Origin: Globomyces pollinis-pini
Taxonomy: Eukaryota > Chytridiomycota > Chytridiomycetes > Rhizophydiales > Globomycetaceae
Assembly (NCBI GenBank): GCA_025399215.1
Contig: MU621128.1
Location: 1-64,000, forward strand
Direction of reading: 5' to 3'
Length of the DNA stretch: 64,000 nt
Below, piece after piece: positions 36,201 through 48,491 of the stretch. Each line of letters opens with the position of its first letter. The first letter of the stretch is position 1. Under the pieces are notes generated by a model, which made no database searches, was not told where the DNA came from, and saw only the letters and a list, made by a program, of their open reading frames with translations. The position numbers were made by a program, and so were the translations under genes.

Positions 36201-39200
36201 CGATATGTCGCAGTTTCATTTCATCCAACAACAATTCAAACTTACTCTGGTATTTTTGAAGCAATCGTTGAAAACGTAACGGAAGGGAAAAATAAATATT
36301 TATCCTTTGAAATAAGGGGAGAAGGTACTCTACCAAGAGTTACTGTTGATAAACCTACTTTGAAGTCAAAAAGTGGCATAGCGTTGCTGAAATTCAGAAA
36401 ACTATTAGTGGGGACATCTCAAACGCTTTCAATTGTTCTGCGAAACGATGGTATTATTTCTGCCAATTTCAAACTTGAATGGCTGTCAAAAGACAATGAC
36501 GATTTTTATTGCTCGTCATTAAACAGTTATCAGAGTTTAAAGCCTCAAGAATCAAGGAGTATTGAAGTGAAATGCCAACCATCTTCAATAAGAAAATTAG
36601 AAGGTGAGCTCAAGTTGAAAGTCATCGACAATTCATTTGAAGATTCAAGCATTCAAGTGATGGGAGAAGGATATATGGATGATTTGACAATCGAGGGATT
36701 TGGGGAAGATGTAGAAAATGAGATGGCATTCTTGGACTGCTATATTGGAGAATCTAAAAGTATGAATTTCCGTCTGAAAAATCATTCAAACGATTGGTTA
36801 AAAGCTGTTTTTATTGAAAATGCCGATTTTGTCTTTTCTCCTTTGCAATGCCACATAAAGCCTAAAGGGGGAGAGCGTGAAATAACAGTCAACTTTTGCC
36901 CAAAACAACCAGTAGACATCCAGCATATTTCAAACGTAATTAAAGTTTCCAAATTGAAGTTCGCACAACCACCCGAATTTGATTGGGATGATAGAATGAA
37001 GATTGTGCGATGGGTTAATGTAGAACAACCTGGAATGAAAATACCACTATCTAAAAAAGTAATAGAGCAACTTCCTGAGCCGGCTTATGATGTTCTATCA
37101 AGTAGCTCAGACTATCATATTTTGTTAACAGCGTTTTCAGACTATTCTAGTTATGAATGTGATGTGAACAACATTCATTTCAAAAGCACAATGATGTATC
37201 AAAACAGAGTATATCGTTTTCCAATCCGAAACATAGGAAAGGTATCCCTTCGCTTTGCTTTCGAAATTTTCAGTGACGAATCTTTTTCAAACGAAAGTAT
37301 CGATTGCCCATTCTACATAACACCAACGTCTGGTAAAATAGCGCCAGGTGAGGTGGTGATGGCGGTTGTTCGCTTTTCACCTACCGATGTGGGTGAATAC
37401 AAGAATTTCATTCAATGCAAAATATCAAATCTTTCCAAAGATCAAAAACCGTTGCAAATACAGGTAGATGGATATTCTTTACGACCTTTCTGTCATTTTG
37501 AGTTGGAAGACACTGATCCTATGGCAGTTGAAAACAGAACACCAGAGAGGAGTCTAATGAATGGGGTACCAGTTGTTTTGGAACCAAACACCAAGATTAT
37601 TGAATTCAAGTCGTGCGGAATCCGTGTTAAAAATATCAAGAAATTCTATATTGTTAATCCTACTCAAAACAATTATGAGTTTATGTGGAAACTGGAATCT
37701 TCAGGAGAATCTAAATCTTGCTTTAAATGTTTGACACCGAAGGGATTGGTCGCTTCGAACAAAAAATCCGAAATTTCGTTTGAATTTATGTCTGATTCTT
37801 TAGATACCAAGGTAATCATAATTCCCTAAAACTTTAGGAATCTCTTTGGAGCTTTTTACTACCAGAGCATGGAATTAAAATTCCATTTCTATTGATAGGA
37901 TATGCATTGGAACCCAACGTGTACATGAATGTCGCTGGGGTCAACTTTAAGTCCGTGTTGGTTGGTAGGCATGTTAAGGAAGTCGTGAAACTGGTAAACG
38001 ATGAATTGATGCCATTTAACTTCAATTTTAATGAAACTTCGGTGGAAATGGGCAATGAAGGAGTACCAGTACTCAAATTCCATCCACTTTCGGGAATAGT
38101 ACCTCCTCAGTCCGAAGTGCCTATAGATATCTCATTCATACCGCCATCTGAAAAGATGTATAACTTTAACTTGACGTGCAATATTCGCAAAAAACCGACA
38201 CCAGTTACAATCAATGTTAAAGGGGAAGGTTATGAAATCCATGATTCGTTACACATGGAGCTAGTTGACGGTTCTATGCTTCAATTAGTGTCTGGGGGTA
38301 CTGCAGAGAATAGTATCGACTTTGGTATCGTTCAAATCAATGAAAAGAGGATCAAAAAAGTTCATATAATTAACTCTGGAAAGTTCAACTTCGATTTTTC
38401 GTGGAAAATTTCTAAAAGAGGTCCTGTGACTGTGAACCCGGAAATAGGCACAGTACTAAAAGGCGAAAGACTTCAATGTGAAATCATATTTATCCCAAGT
38501 ACGACAATGGTACTGAAAGATTTAAAGCTTCAATGTCAAATATTAAATGGTCAAACGTTTCCAATATCAGTATTTGGAACTGGTTCAAAACCATTAGTCA
38601 AAATCAGTCCAAGTTCAATAGATTTTGGAACGCAATTTATACATAGACATGGTATGACTCCTGCATCCTTTGCTTTGGAGATAACCAACAACGATGTTAC
38701 AGAAATGATCTTTGATATTTTGACGTCAGAAGTCCCATGGCTTGAATTAGATAGAGGACTTTACACATTAGCTCCTGGCGAATCGAAGACGGTAAATGCG
38801 ATTTTCTATCCAAAAGACTCAATAATCTACAATGAAACTATAAAGTTTGAAATAAATGGACTCTCAATTGTGGAAATACCTGTTTGTGGAGAAGGATCAG
38901 AATTTAAAGTTGAAGCAGAAACTTCTTCAGTCAACTTTGGAGCGTTAAGAATTGGGAATAACATGATGAGATCTGTTAAAATCGTCAACAAGAGTAAAAT
39001 TACAACATCCTTCAATATTGGACCAACAAACACAATATCCCATTTGCAAAACTTTGGTCTTTCATTCTTGCATTCAAATGAAATTATATTAAGACCGAAA
39101 GCATCACTCTCGTTGGATATTAAATTTCATCCACACAAACGTATTCCGGCCTTTTCAGAAGAAATTGCAATCGAGTTTCACGGAAATTCCAAACCTCTGT

Positions 39201-41139
39201 TTATGGTAACAGGTGCATGTCAAGGTACAGAAGTTCGATTAGAGAATGATACTTTGCCATTTGGGGCAGTTGTCCAAAAAAGTTTTACCATCAGGTAATT
39301 TCATAAACTGTTTAATACTCTAGACGACTGCAGATACAGAATACAGGTGATATTGGTGCTCGTTTTATTTGGGACGAAAGTAAATTTGCTCCTGATTTCT
39401 CCATATCCCCATCAGAGGGATATATATCCCCTGGAATGGAGATTCCGCTTGAAATTACATTCCACCCTACTGAATTGAACCCAGATATCAGAGCAGAGAA
39501 TCTACAATGTAAAATTGAAGGAACATCCAGTTTATACTTGACTTTGAGTGGTATGTGTATTCCTCAGCCAAATCAGTCAGATGTTATAAAGTTTTCAACT
39601 CCAGTTCGAACTCCTGAAGTAAAAAGCATACCAATTTCGAACAAGACCAGTAACACATGGCACATACGCCCGATTATAGAGAACTCGTATTGGTCAGGAC
39701 CAGAACTGTTGGACATAGAATCTGGACAATCTAAATCATATGATCTGACTTTCAATCCTTTAGAAAGCGTTGGGTCTGGGGAAGGCGGTAGACATGAGGG
39801 CTCAATCTTTTTCCCACTTCCGGACGGCACTGGAATACTGTATAGACTAAATGGAGCAGCAGATAAAGTCCTACCAATGGGAAACATCAATCGTGAAATG
39901 CCATGCAAAACATTATTTACAGAAATACTTCCAATCACAAACTGGCTCAGAAGAACTCAGCGATTTAAGGTCTTATTTGAATTTGCGAAACCAGAAAGTA
40001 GCATTATTGTGAAAGGGCATGAGTTTATTGATGTGTCACCTTCACTTACAAAAGATTACAAATTTACTTTCTATGCATACAAAGAGGGTGTTTGTAATTT
40101 GAAGGTTACATTTAAAAATGAACAAACTCAAGAATACTCTTTCTATAACCTTACATACAAAAGTTTGCCTCCCGGTGTAATATCTGTGATTGAAATCACT
40201 TCTCCAATCAGACAATTGCAAACTAGGGAAGTCATTATCTCAAACCCACTGACAACACCCGCAAGTTTCTCAGGCTCGAGCAATAATGTTGAGGTTACCG
40301 TGCCGAACTCATTTACCATACAACCAAAGTAAGCTTGTTGTGAAGTAACTAACCAATAGGTCCGAAGCAGCATTTCCAATTGAATTCCTTCCATTGCAAC
40401 CAAAAGAGTCCACAGCACGTATCATAATGAATTCACCAGATCTTGGGATTTATATATACGATGTAAAATTGAATTCCATACCTTCTGGACTGGAAAGAAG
40501 TCTGCATTTTAAGGTTGGACTTGGAAGTCAGCAGACTCAAACGTTCCGATTCATCAGTTATGCAAAGGCAAAGACGGATTACACATGCAAGATTGAGAGC
40601 AGCGAGTTTTCAGTAGAGAAGAGTGTTTCTGCACCAGCAGGTAAGCAGTAAATGTAATAACAATATTAGCCAGTTCAGGTGGAGTAGAAGTCAGTGTTGA
40701 TGTGCTGTACGAGCCATCGCGACTAGGAGATGTAAGAACCCAGCTGTTGGTCAGTTCTCCGAATGGAGGTGATTATGTCTGTCCATTGTTTGGTCACTGT
40801 GTGTCACCCAAACCCCAAGGTCCAATCATTATCAAACCTGGTTCAATATCCAGCGTGTCATTCAAAAATGTATTTAGTACTAGTGCTACATTCAACTGTG
40901 TTGTGGACAACCCTGCATTCGTGATAAAAGCAGCAGAAACAATAGCCCCAAAGAAGACTATATCTTTAACTATTGGGTATAAACAACCTGGAACCACAGA
41001 AAAAGAGAAAGGAGCAGCGAACACCAATGCTGCAGTAGCACAACCAAAGAACACCAACTTATCGAAGACTGGTAAGTTAACGATAACCAATGCAAACACA
41101 AACATCGCCTGGATGTATTATTTGAAGTTTTCCTCGTAA
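27209..41139 (+). CDS. HYDIN: HYDIN, giant ASH-domain central-pair protein
   Basis: HYDIN is an axonemal central-pair (C2 projection) protein needed for flagellar motility. The first in-frame ATG is 27209 (MIQTPLMGTSKKPSEYIK). Order matches vertebrate HYDIN throughout: LLDLICITEREKFIVPIQA, STKTLLVRNIGDTAAKFDI, many ASH/MSP-type beta repeats, the embedded kinase-like segment (about 32690-33080), and the C-terminal run HKRIPAFSEEIAI, FFPLPDGTG, PCKTLFTEILPITNWL to WMYYLKFSS. The first 2.2 kb are split by many short introns. Two very long exons follow (29399-35186; 35215 to about 37811), then smaller ones. A Lys/Glu-rich stretch (33100-33560) follows the kinase-like part. About 4,450 residues, near the animal length. 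Confidence 0.95.
27482..27536 (+). other. Two tandem GT-AG intron units in HYDIN
   Basis: Unit 27482-27507 (26 nt, GTAATC...CATTAG) abuts unit 27508-27536 (29 nt, GTATAA...CTATAG). Removing both joins FRNIDK to LPRKIRLEPS in phase, as in HYDIN. Confidence 0.7.
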
Positions 41140-41324
41140 TAAATTGACTAATTATGCCTTCATTTTTATATTTTAGTGCTGCACTTCGTACTCAATTCAA
41201 AAACGTGTCTGTTTATTTTTCGATTCATTAACACGTTTCGAAAGAGTTGTTTTGTACTTAGTGGTACTAAAAAGGATGGCACAGCAACAATAAATAGATT
41301 CATCTTTTTCATCTAGATTCTTCA

Positions 41325-42925
41325 ATGCTTCAATCTTGGATTGTTCTGATGCCAGTGGTGTTTTCAATCAACCAGACCCCTTTGTTGGCCTTGAATCAGA
41401 CCAATTTATTTTCCACCAAAAAGACTGGAAATTTTATCCAAATAACAGATCTTCATATTGATCCGTATCCTTTATTCTTAACTAAATGTTAGTCTGTATG
41501 TTGACAATGGTAGCTTTGACTCACAATGTCATAAAGTTGCTCGTCATCCTGGAGATGGTGGTGGAAAATTTGGAACTCCTGAATCAGGATGTGACTCACC
41601 AGTTGCACTCATTGAAGAGACTTTCAAATTCATTAAAAAGGATCTATTTAAACATCATTCTGGTTTGGATTTTGTGTTTTGGACCGGAGATAATGCCAGG
41701 TAATCTTTGTAATACCTTACATGTTAGGCATGATGGAGATAGTGAAAATCCTAGAACGCTTCAAGATGTTTATGATGCAAACAAGTTAGCTACCAGTTAT
41801 ATGTTGGACACGTTTACCAACAAACAAGATCAATCATTACCTCTTATTCCAATAATTCCATCTTTTGGGAATAATGGTACTATTTTATTTATGCTAATGA
41901 TAGATGTTCATCCACATAATTGTTTGCGATACGTTAAAGATTACCATCATCCACTCATACAATTTTTTGCTGATATCTGGAAACCTTTTATACCCAAATC
42001 ACAGATGTCTACATTTAAGAGTATTGGATGCTTTAAAGTAGATCTAGAAGTTGGAAAATTACAAGCAGTATCATTGAATACAATCTACCTCAGCCAGAAA
42101 AACAAATTTAGTGCGGATTGTAGTCCAATTGGTATTACGGATCATAACAATGGAGGTGATGTGGTTCTAGATTGGCTTGAATATGAAGTATTGAAACCTG
42201 CTCGTGACGAAGGGTTGTCGGTGTATATAACTGGGCATATACCACCAAATGAAAGGAATTACTTCAATAATTGTAACAAACGAATGAACGAAATTTCTGT
42301 CAAGTACAGGAAACAAATTAAAGGGTAATACTGATTCCAATATCTTATCTGTAGACAATTTTATGGTCATATGAATGTAGATCATTTTTATTTTCCAGTA
42401 CATCGACACACAAGTTTAGAAGATGATACGATGCAAATAATGGCACCAAGGTGGGTTAATTATTACTTCAATGGATTAATGCATCATTATCGCTCTGTCC
42501 AGACAATGGAAGATCTTCCAGCACCAGTGTTTGTTAGTCCGAGCGTTGTTCCAGCCTTCAATCCTGGTTTACGTGTCTACCATTATTCAACCAAGAAACA
42601 AACGATAGGGATACTACATGATTATACACAATATTTTGTGGATTTAGTCAAATGGAATAATTTACCTCATCCACATAAACATAAAACAAATCCTTTCTTT
42701 GAAATTGAATATCAACCAAAATCTGCATATGATATTTACAGTGAACTGTTGACAACGACAGTGTGGAAAGATTTGGCAAAACGTTTAGGACATCTCCTTC
42801 ATCATGATAGAAAACAAAGAAGTGAACGGAAAAGATTGATAAAGTTACGTCAATCATTTTTTAGAAATTTAGTCATTGGCATAAAACGATTGATTATGCC
42901 AGAACTCTTTGAAATATTCGAATAA
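41325..42925 (+). CDS. Ppn1-like endopolyphosphatase / SMPDL-type phosphodiesterase
   Basis: Secreted or vacuolar-lumen metallophosphoesterase of the acid sphingomyelinase-like family, closest in motif order to yeast endopolyphosphatase Ppn1. MLQSWIVLMPVVFSINQTP looks like a signal peptide or anchor. Metal motifs: QITDLHIDP; GTPESGCDSPVALIEETF; FVFWTGDNARHDGDSENPRT; PSFGNNDVHPHN, formed across a 27-nt intron; VYITGHIPP; and FYGHMNVDHFYFP. All expected Asp/His/Asn ligands are present. The C-terminal part is His/Lys-rich and ends in a basic helix. About 495 residues. Its substrate (polyphosphate or a nucleotide/lipid phosphodiester) cannot be told from sequence. Tail-to-tail with the next gene, 50 bp apart. 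Confidence 0.8.
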
Positions 42926-42975
42926 TAAACTGTAATTTACAACAAAGTTCATCCATTTCTTTATTGAATGTAAGC

Positions 42976-44769
42976 TTATAGCTTTGCTGCTTGCCTTCGT
43001 CGATTGATTCTTACTCTTGGTAGCTCTCGTACAATATGAATCTTTTTTGGCATACAAAATGGAATAGATTGTTCAAGCCATTGTCGAAGCTCTGACACCG
43101 ACACTTTCAATTTCGGCTTGAGTAAAACTGCTACTTCAATATCTTGACCAGATAATACACGAGGAACACCATAAAAAATGGCTTCTTCCACGGCCGGATG
43201 TTTCAACAATACCTAGTCGGATCAGATTCTATTAATAAGTTACTTGTTGCAGATCTACAGCAGAATATATTTTGCCATCATGTTTAAATGGAACAAGTTT
43301 CCTACCGACTAACATCAAATATCCTCTCTCATCTTTCCATCCCATGTCCCCTATTTTGGTCAATAATTCCAATTTACCTGTTTTAAACCACCGTTTTCCA
43401 TTTATCATTACAAAACAATGATCATTTGCATCATCATTCCAATATCCTATTAATTAGTCCCAACTCCATAGAAAACCTGAAAAAACTGTTGATCCATTGA
43501 CGCAAACTTCTCCAATGCCTCGTGATATTGGTGCATTATTGTGGTCAAGCAAACACACTGAAACGCCTATTGGTTTTCCAACAGAACCGAATTTCCTAGT
43601 ACCACTAGGAATAATGGAAGCAATTTGATGCGAAGTTTCAACCATTACGTAAGACACCACAATCGGGACTTGAAAAGCCTACAAAATTCATTATGATTCA
43701 ATCAAACCTGTTCTAGAGACAAAACTGTATCTCTTTCAGCGTCCAGTCCACATGTTTGAATAAATCGCATACTATTTGGTGGTGTTGGTTTACCATTAAG
43801 CTTTGACAAAATTAATTTGTGCAATATTGGTGTGGTCGAATACCAAGTAGCCTATCATTAATTATTGATTTATTCACTTTGAACATTGATATATTCTTCC
43901 AAAAATCGTCAAAAGATAATGCTGGTGGCAAAATAACAGAGGCACCTGCATAAAAACTAGCCAAAAGAACTCCAATTAATCCATAAGAGTCTGTATGTTA
44001 GTGATTGTATATATACGATAGAGCGGCATGACTTGGTAAGTGAGATCCGATGCACCTAATGTGAGGGAGTTGCATATATTGAAAAGAGATTCCAAAATAT
44101 TGTCATGGGTTAGAGGGACCAATTTAAAATCCCCAGATGTACCAGGAGTTTTAAGTAATACAGCAATATCAGAATCTTGATACTGATATTGTGCATTCCG
44201 ATCACCTGAAGCAGTTAAAGGAGTTGATACACCAATGTTGGTGATTGTACAAACAGGTTTGACTGTTTTGATCTGATGGCTAGCAATTGGAGATATTGTT
44301 CTTATTATTCTTGAAGTTGATTCCCAATGTTGAGGTACCAATTCCACGACAACTTTAAAGAGAGGAATTGACAAAGAATTGCAAGCAGCAGCGATGATAT
44401 GAAAATTCTCAAAAGTATCTGAAGTGATGACGAATCTAGGAGAAACGATTTTTAGATGATTGATAGTATCATTAAGGTTATTTGTAGTGTTGATAGGATT
44501 TACTATAGCACGAACGGCTACTATAGCGAAGAAAGAACAAACGAAATCTATAGAATTTGGTAGGAATAAAGATACCTAATATTAATTGATAAGAATGATA
44601 CTAATTCACCAGGGTTTAAATTACAGAAAGGACTAGTTTGTTGTAAGAATTGAGTAGCATGTCGAATACTTGAATAATGTATCTTATTATTTAAATCTGG
44701 TAATATGATAGCAGGAGAGAAAGAATCAGTTAATATTTCAGTTAAATTTCGATATAATTTCTTTTGCAT
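42976..44769 (-). CDS. Peroxisomal AMP-dependent CoA ligase (Pcs60-like)
   Basis: Adenylate-forming ligase that activates an acid as its CoA thioester. From the ATG at 44769 (MQKKLYRNLTEILTDSF), conserved pieces include LLKTPGTSGDFKLVPLTHDN, the P-loop; IASIIPSGTRKFGSVGKPIG; GEVCVNGSTVFSGF; GWKDERGYLMLVGRK (across an intron near 43300); LKHPAVEEAIFYGVP; and RELPRVRINRRRQAAKL. The C-terminal AKL is a peroxisomal PTS1 variant of SKL. Motif order resembles yeast Pcs60/oxalyl-CoA synthetase. The P-loop is TPGTSGDFK rather than TSGTTGxPK, and the usual A10 PxTxxGKI(D)R segment reads PRVRINRR, without the canonical Gly-Lys. About 530 residues over roughly eight exons. Confidence 0.75.
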
Positions 44770-44934
44770 TGAAAATAGTTTAAAATTTTTCTGATCTTTG
44801 AATCAAAATGACGAAAACTAAAAGAATTATTTCTTTTTGTTTCTTGTTTTTTGTTTCTTGTTTTTATTAAAGAATTATTTCTTTTTGTTTTTTGTATTTC
44901 TTTTTGTTTCTTTTTATTAATAATTTCAATTCGA

Positions 44935-45393
44935 CTAAAAACCGTGAACTTTAATCTTATCCTTGGTGGCTAAAAATATTTTAAAATTAAATAATTTACC
45001 AATCTCTTCAGTAGTTAAAAATGCTACAGTCTTTTGTCTTTGATCTCCTGACATTTGAATAACTTGTCCCATTTCATCATCCTGTACTATATTACCAATA
45101 CATCCAAATTCCTATATCATAAAATTATTATTAACATTACTTTCTTAAAAGCTTTTAATAACCTTTTTTGATCAATATCAGATGGTAATCCTTGAACTGT
45201 TGTAATGGTTTTACGTCCTTGACGTTGTTGAATTCGAATGTCTGATATTAATTAGTTGTCTAAAAACTTTACGAATATTTCCAGTAGATTCTAATTTATC
45301 ACTCTCTCCAGTATCTGCAAATGGATCATATGTTCCAAGACTATTCAATTATTAGTCAAACAATTTTAAATACTTTTGAATGTTTTCAGTCAT
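44935..45393 (-). CDS. SUI1: Translation initiation factor eIF1 (SUI1)
   Basis: Controls start-codon selection in the 43S complex. Five tiny exons join in phase: MTENIQNLGTYDPFADTGES, then NIHIRIQQRQGRKTITTVQG, LPSDIDQKRLLKAFKK, EFGCIGNIVQDDEMGQVIQM, SGDQRQKTVAFLTTEEI, and the end TKDKIKVHGF. These are the family's hallmark stretches (HIRIQQRNGRKTLTTVQG; KVHGF). About 110 residues. Its start faces radial spoke head 4/6, 269 bp away. Confidence 0.93.
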
Positions 45394-45662
45394 CACTAAA
45401 TTGGAAAAAAAAAATTATACTACCTACATAAAGGTAATGCTGAAATATAATGTTGAATCCAAGCAACATTCAGATTCTATAACACATAATTGAAATGAAT
45501 ATATATTTTATTCAATTGATGCAAGTATGACTGCAATGATACGTTATAGATAAATACAAAAAAACTATTTATACTAAAGAATATCAAATGATGATTCACT
45601 AGCTCCCTGTATTTTTTGTAGCATTTTCTTTTCGCGTTTTCAAATCACGAAGGTTGTTTGTT

Positions 45663-47621
45663 ATGTCTGAGGTAGAACAACCACCAACTGAAATTATTGC
45701 TCCAGAGCAAGATATAATAAATCCACCCACAGAACTCCCAGAAGAACCTATCTCAGTAGCAGAAGAACCCAAACTGGTTGCTGAATCCAAATCATACAAA
45801 CCTCCAAACTTTCTAACGGATGAAAATGAATTCTTTCAAGCTAAAGCATATTTATCAAACAAAATCGGTGTCAAACATCCAATTAGTTTATATGACCATT
45901 TAACAAGCGTGATTATGCAAGCTATGGAAAAGAGGTCGCTAAATGTTGTTGGTAAAAAACACATTCGTCTAACCTATCAGATGGATTCGAACAACTGTCA
46001 ATGGAAGTCAAGAAACAACACTTTTTAATGGATCCTACTAATCCAACTCAATTGAAGGTACAATCTTTACAGATATTCACCAATATTTAGCCAATGAAAT
46101 CGCGTCATTTAGAATATGAAACCGCTAAACAACGATTATCAAGATATATGGTATTAATAATCAAGATTAAATTATAGAAATCCAATCCTGATGATCCAGT
46201 AGAAGCAGAGTCTGGAGAAATTCCTGATATGATGGACTTGGCCGCACTTTGGGAATGGGCTGGAGTAACAATTTCAATATTTAATCAATAGGTTTCGTTC
46301 GGAAAGGAAGAAACTTATCTTTTGTTCCTCTCAATCAAAAAGCTTGTGGAAACAAAACAATTAAAGTCAAGTAGATTGTGGGGAAAAATTTCAGGTCGGG
46401 ATCAAAACTATATTGTAGTTGAAGCAGAATTAAAGGAGGGTACAGTTGACGAAGAAGATTTGATACTTAATGGGCCTGCAACAGAAGAAAAGAAGGAAGG
46501 ATTGACAGATACTGAAAAACCAGTATTGACAAAAGATAATGAAGCTGATGTTCCTATTCCAAAAGTAAAGACATTAGCACCATTAAGTAGAGAAATCCGA
46601 ACTGGTGTGAATAAATACATTTACTATGTATGCAATTATGGTAAATAGTTATTTACTCAAGGATTAGTGGGTGGGCCATGGCATCGACTACCAGATGTAT
46701 TGCCAGAAAGACTCCAAGAAGCTAGAAAAATCAGAAAATTCTTCACTGGTCGTTTGAACACCAAGGTAAACATGAAAAACTTAAATACAAGATTGTTTCA
46801 TTCCCTGAATTCAAGGGAACAGAGGCTCATTATCTTCGTTGCCAAATTGCGCGTATTTCTGCAGCAACTGTTGTGTCTCCAAAGGGCTACTATATGATTG
46901 ATCCAGAACAGGAGGAATCAGAAGATAATAATGGTTACAATAATTTTCCGCTGATTGTTTAGGAAGCCCTCCTGTGATCATCAATCCTGAATACGAAGGC
47001 TTATCTAATGAACAACTACTATCTGTTGCAAACTGGGTACATCATGTACCATACATTTTACCGCAAGGAAGAGTGTCATGGGAAGCTCCAAAATACTTGA
47101 AAGAAGAAGTTGAAGCAGGAAACGAAGATGAAGAGAAAGATGATGATGAAGGTGAAGAAGACGAAGCCCCACCAGGAGAGGCAGAGACTGGACCTCCTCC
47201 ACTTGGAATGATTTCAGCAGACGAAGGTAAGATAGATTGTTTAACATTAGAACATGGTTCCATTCCATCATGGTCTTCAAGAGTTTGCGCCAATGCTTCT
47301 CCATTGAAGTTCTCTCCAATCACTTTACGATCAAATATGTGGCCAGGTGCGTCAGTATTGGCTTATAATGATAAATTTGCAAACCTATATGTTGGAGATG
47401 GATTAAAAGATATTGGAAATCCAGCGCAATACTTTATCCCACCCAAGTTGGGACCACTTCAAAAAGAGTATGTTGCACCTGAAGCAACGCCAGATATTCT
47501 AGTGGAACAACTTGATCCTACAGTTGAACGAGAGGAAGCTTATGAAGAAGAGAAAAGAGCAAAGGATGAGGAGGGTAAAGAAGAAGGAGAGGAAGGAGAA
47601 GAAGCGGAAGAAGATGAATAG
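45663..47621 (+). CDS. RSPH4A/RSPH6A: Radial spoke head protein 4/6
   Basis: Subunit of the radial spoke head, which contacts the central pair in motile flagella. MSEVEQPPTEIIAPEQDIIN starts a Pro/Glu-rich leader. The RSP4/6 domain follows: YLSNKIGVKHPISLYDHLTS, VVDGFEQLSMEVKKQHF across an intron, WEWAGVSFGKEETYLLFLSI, SRLWGKISGRDQNYIVVEAE, VGGPWHRLPDVLPERLQEAR, RKFFTGRLNT and ANWVHHVPYILPQGRVSWEA. The C-terminus (from about 47530) is very acidic and Lys/Glu-rich, ending GEEGEEAEEDE. About 575 residues, with some eight short introns. The ATG at 45663 is the first in this frame. Functionally linked to HYDIN in this window. Confidence 0.92.
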
Positions 47622-47663
47622 TAGTAGTTCGAAAATACTATGCTTTATTTTGTTAAATGTTCA

Positions 47664-48278
47664 TTATTTTAGTTTTTTTGTTGGTAAAGAGTCTTCTACT
47701 GGTAGACTTTCGTCACTATCAATCAATTCAACATTTTGATTCTCTTTTTTTGTATCTGTCGTCTGATACTTTTTCTTTGCTCTAGCCTTCCTTTGTGCTA
47801 AATTCTTCTTTTTCTTTTCGTATTTCTTCTCCAACTTTGATTCTTTACCATTATAAAGTTGATCTAACTTCAATTTGAGTAGTTTTCGAGCTTCTTTTCT
47901 ATTGTTTGCTAATTCTCTAAACCTTTGAGTTTCGACCCGAATACCAGTAGGAATGTGTTTTAATTGTACACAATGCCTACATTTGTTGATTTTTTGGCCA
48001 CCAGGACCAGAACCTTTAACAAATTTCTCTTCTAAATCCTGATCCAATAGTTCAATTTGTACAAGTTTTTTAGGTTTTGGAATTTCAATATTCAAATCTT
48101 TGATGGTGTTTACTTCCATTAATCCATTCTCTTTCTCATCCAACTTATAATTGTCTTTGCTGTCTATTTTGCTATGCAGGTGTTTTTGAAAGGTAAGAGT
48201 AAAACGATTTTGATATAAATTATGGTTTCTGTTGAGTAGTTGACCAACAATTCTATTTGAAAAAAGCTTTAACAACAT
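47664..48278 (-). CDS. Mitochondrial release-factor-like protein (MTRFR/C12orf65 type)
   Basis: Codon-independent GGQ peptidyl-tRNA hydrolase of the mitoribosome rescue type. The start MLLKLFSNRIVGQLLNRNHN is a basic mitochondrial presequence. The catalytic motif is KGSGPGGQKINK, followed by CVQLKHIPTGIRVETQRFRE and NNRKEARKLLKLKLDQL. A long Lys-rich tail (KLEKKYEKKKKNLAQRKARA) could bind rRNA. It lacks the codon-recognition domains of a full RF1, and is intronless at 204 residues. Head-to-head with a CNBD gene, 213 bp. Confidence 0.85.
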   Translation of the reverse strand: MLLKLFSNRIVGQLLNRNHNLYQNRFTLTFQKHLHSKIDSKDNYKLDEKENGLMEVNTIKDLNIEIPKPKKLVQIELLDQDLEEKFVKGSGPGGQKINKCRHCVQLKHIPTGIRVETQRFRELANNRKEARKLLKLKLDQLYNGKESKLEKKYEKKKKNLAQRKARAKKKYQTTDTKKENQNVELIDSDESLPVEDSLPTKKLK

Positions 48279-48491
48279 TGGGATTAGTTTCTAGTTGTTG
48301 GAATAATCTGGCAAGTTTTGAATTCGTTAAATGGTAAACAAATCCCTAAATTTTTGTTTTTTGGTAAGATTTGTACTGTACATTAAATGGGGTTTGATTG
48401 CTCTTTGATTTGATATTCCAAATGAAATTAAAGAACCAATATTTGAACAACTCATGTATGACGTTTCTAAGAAAAGTTTACACTAATAACT

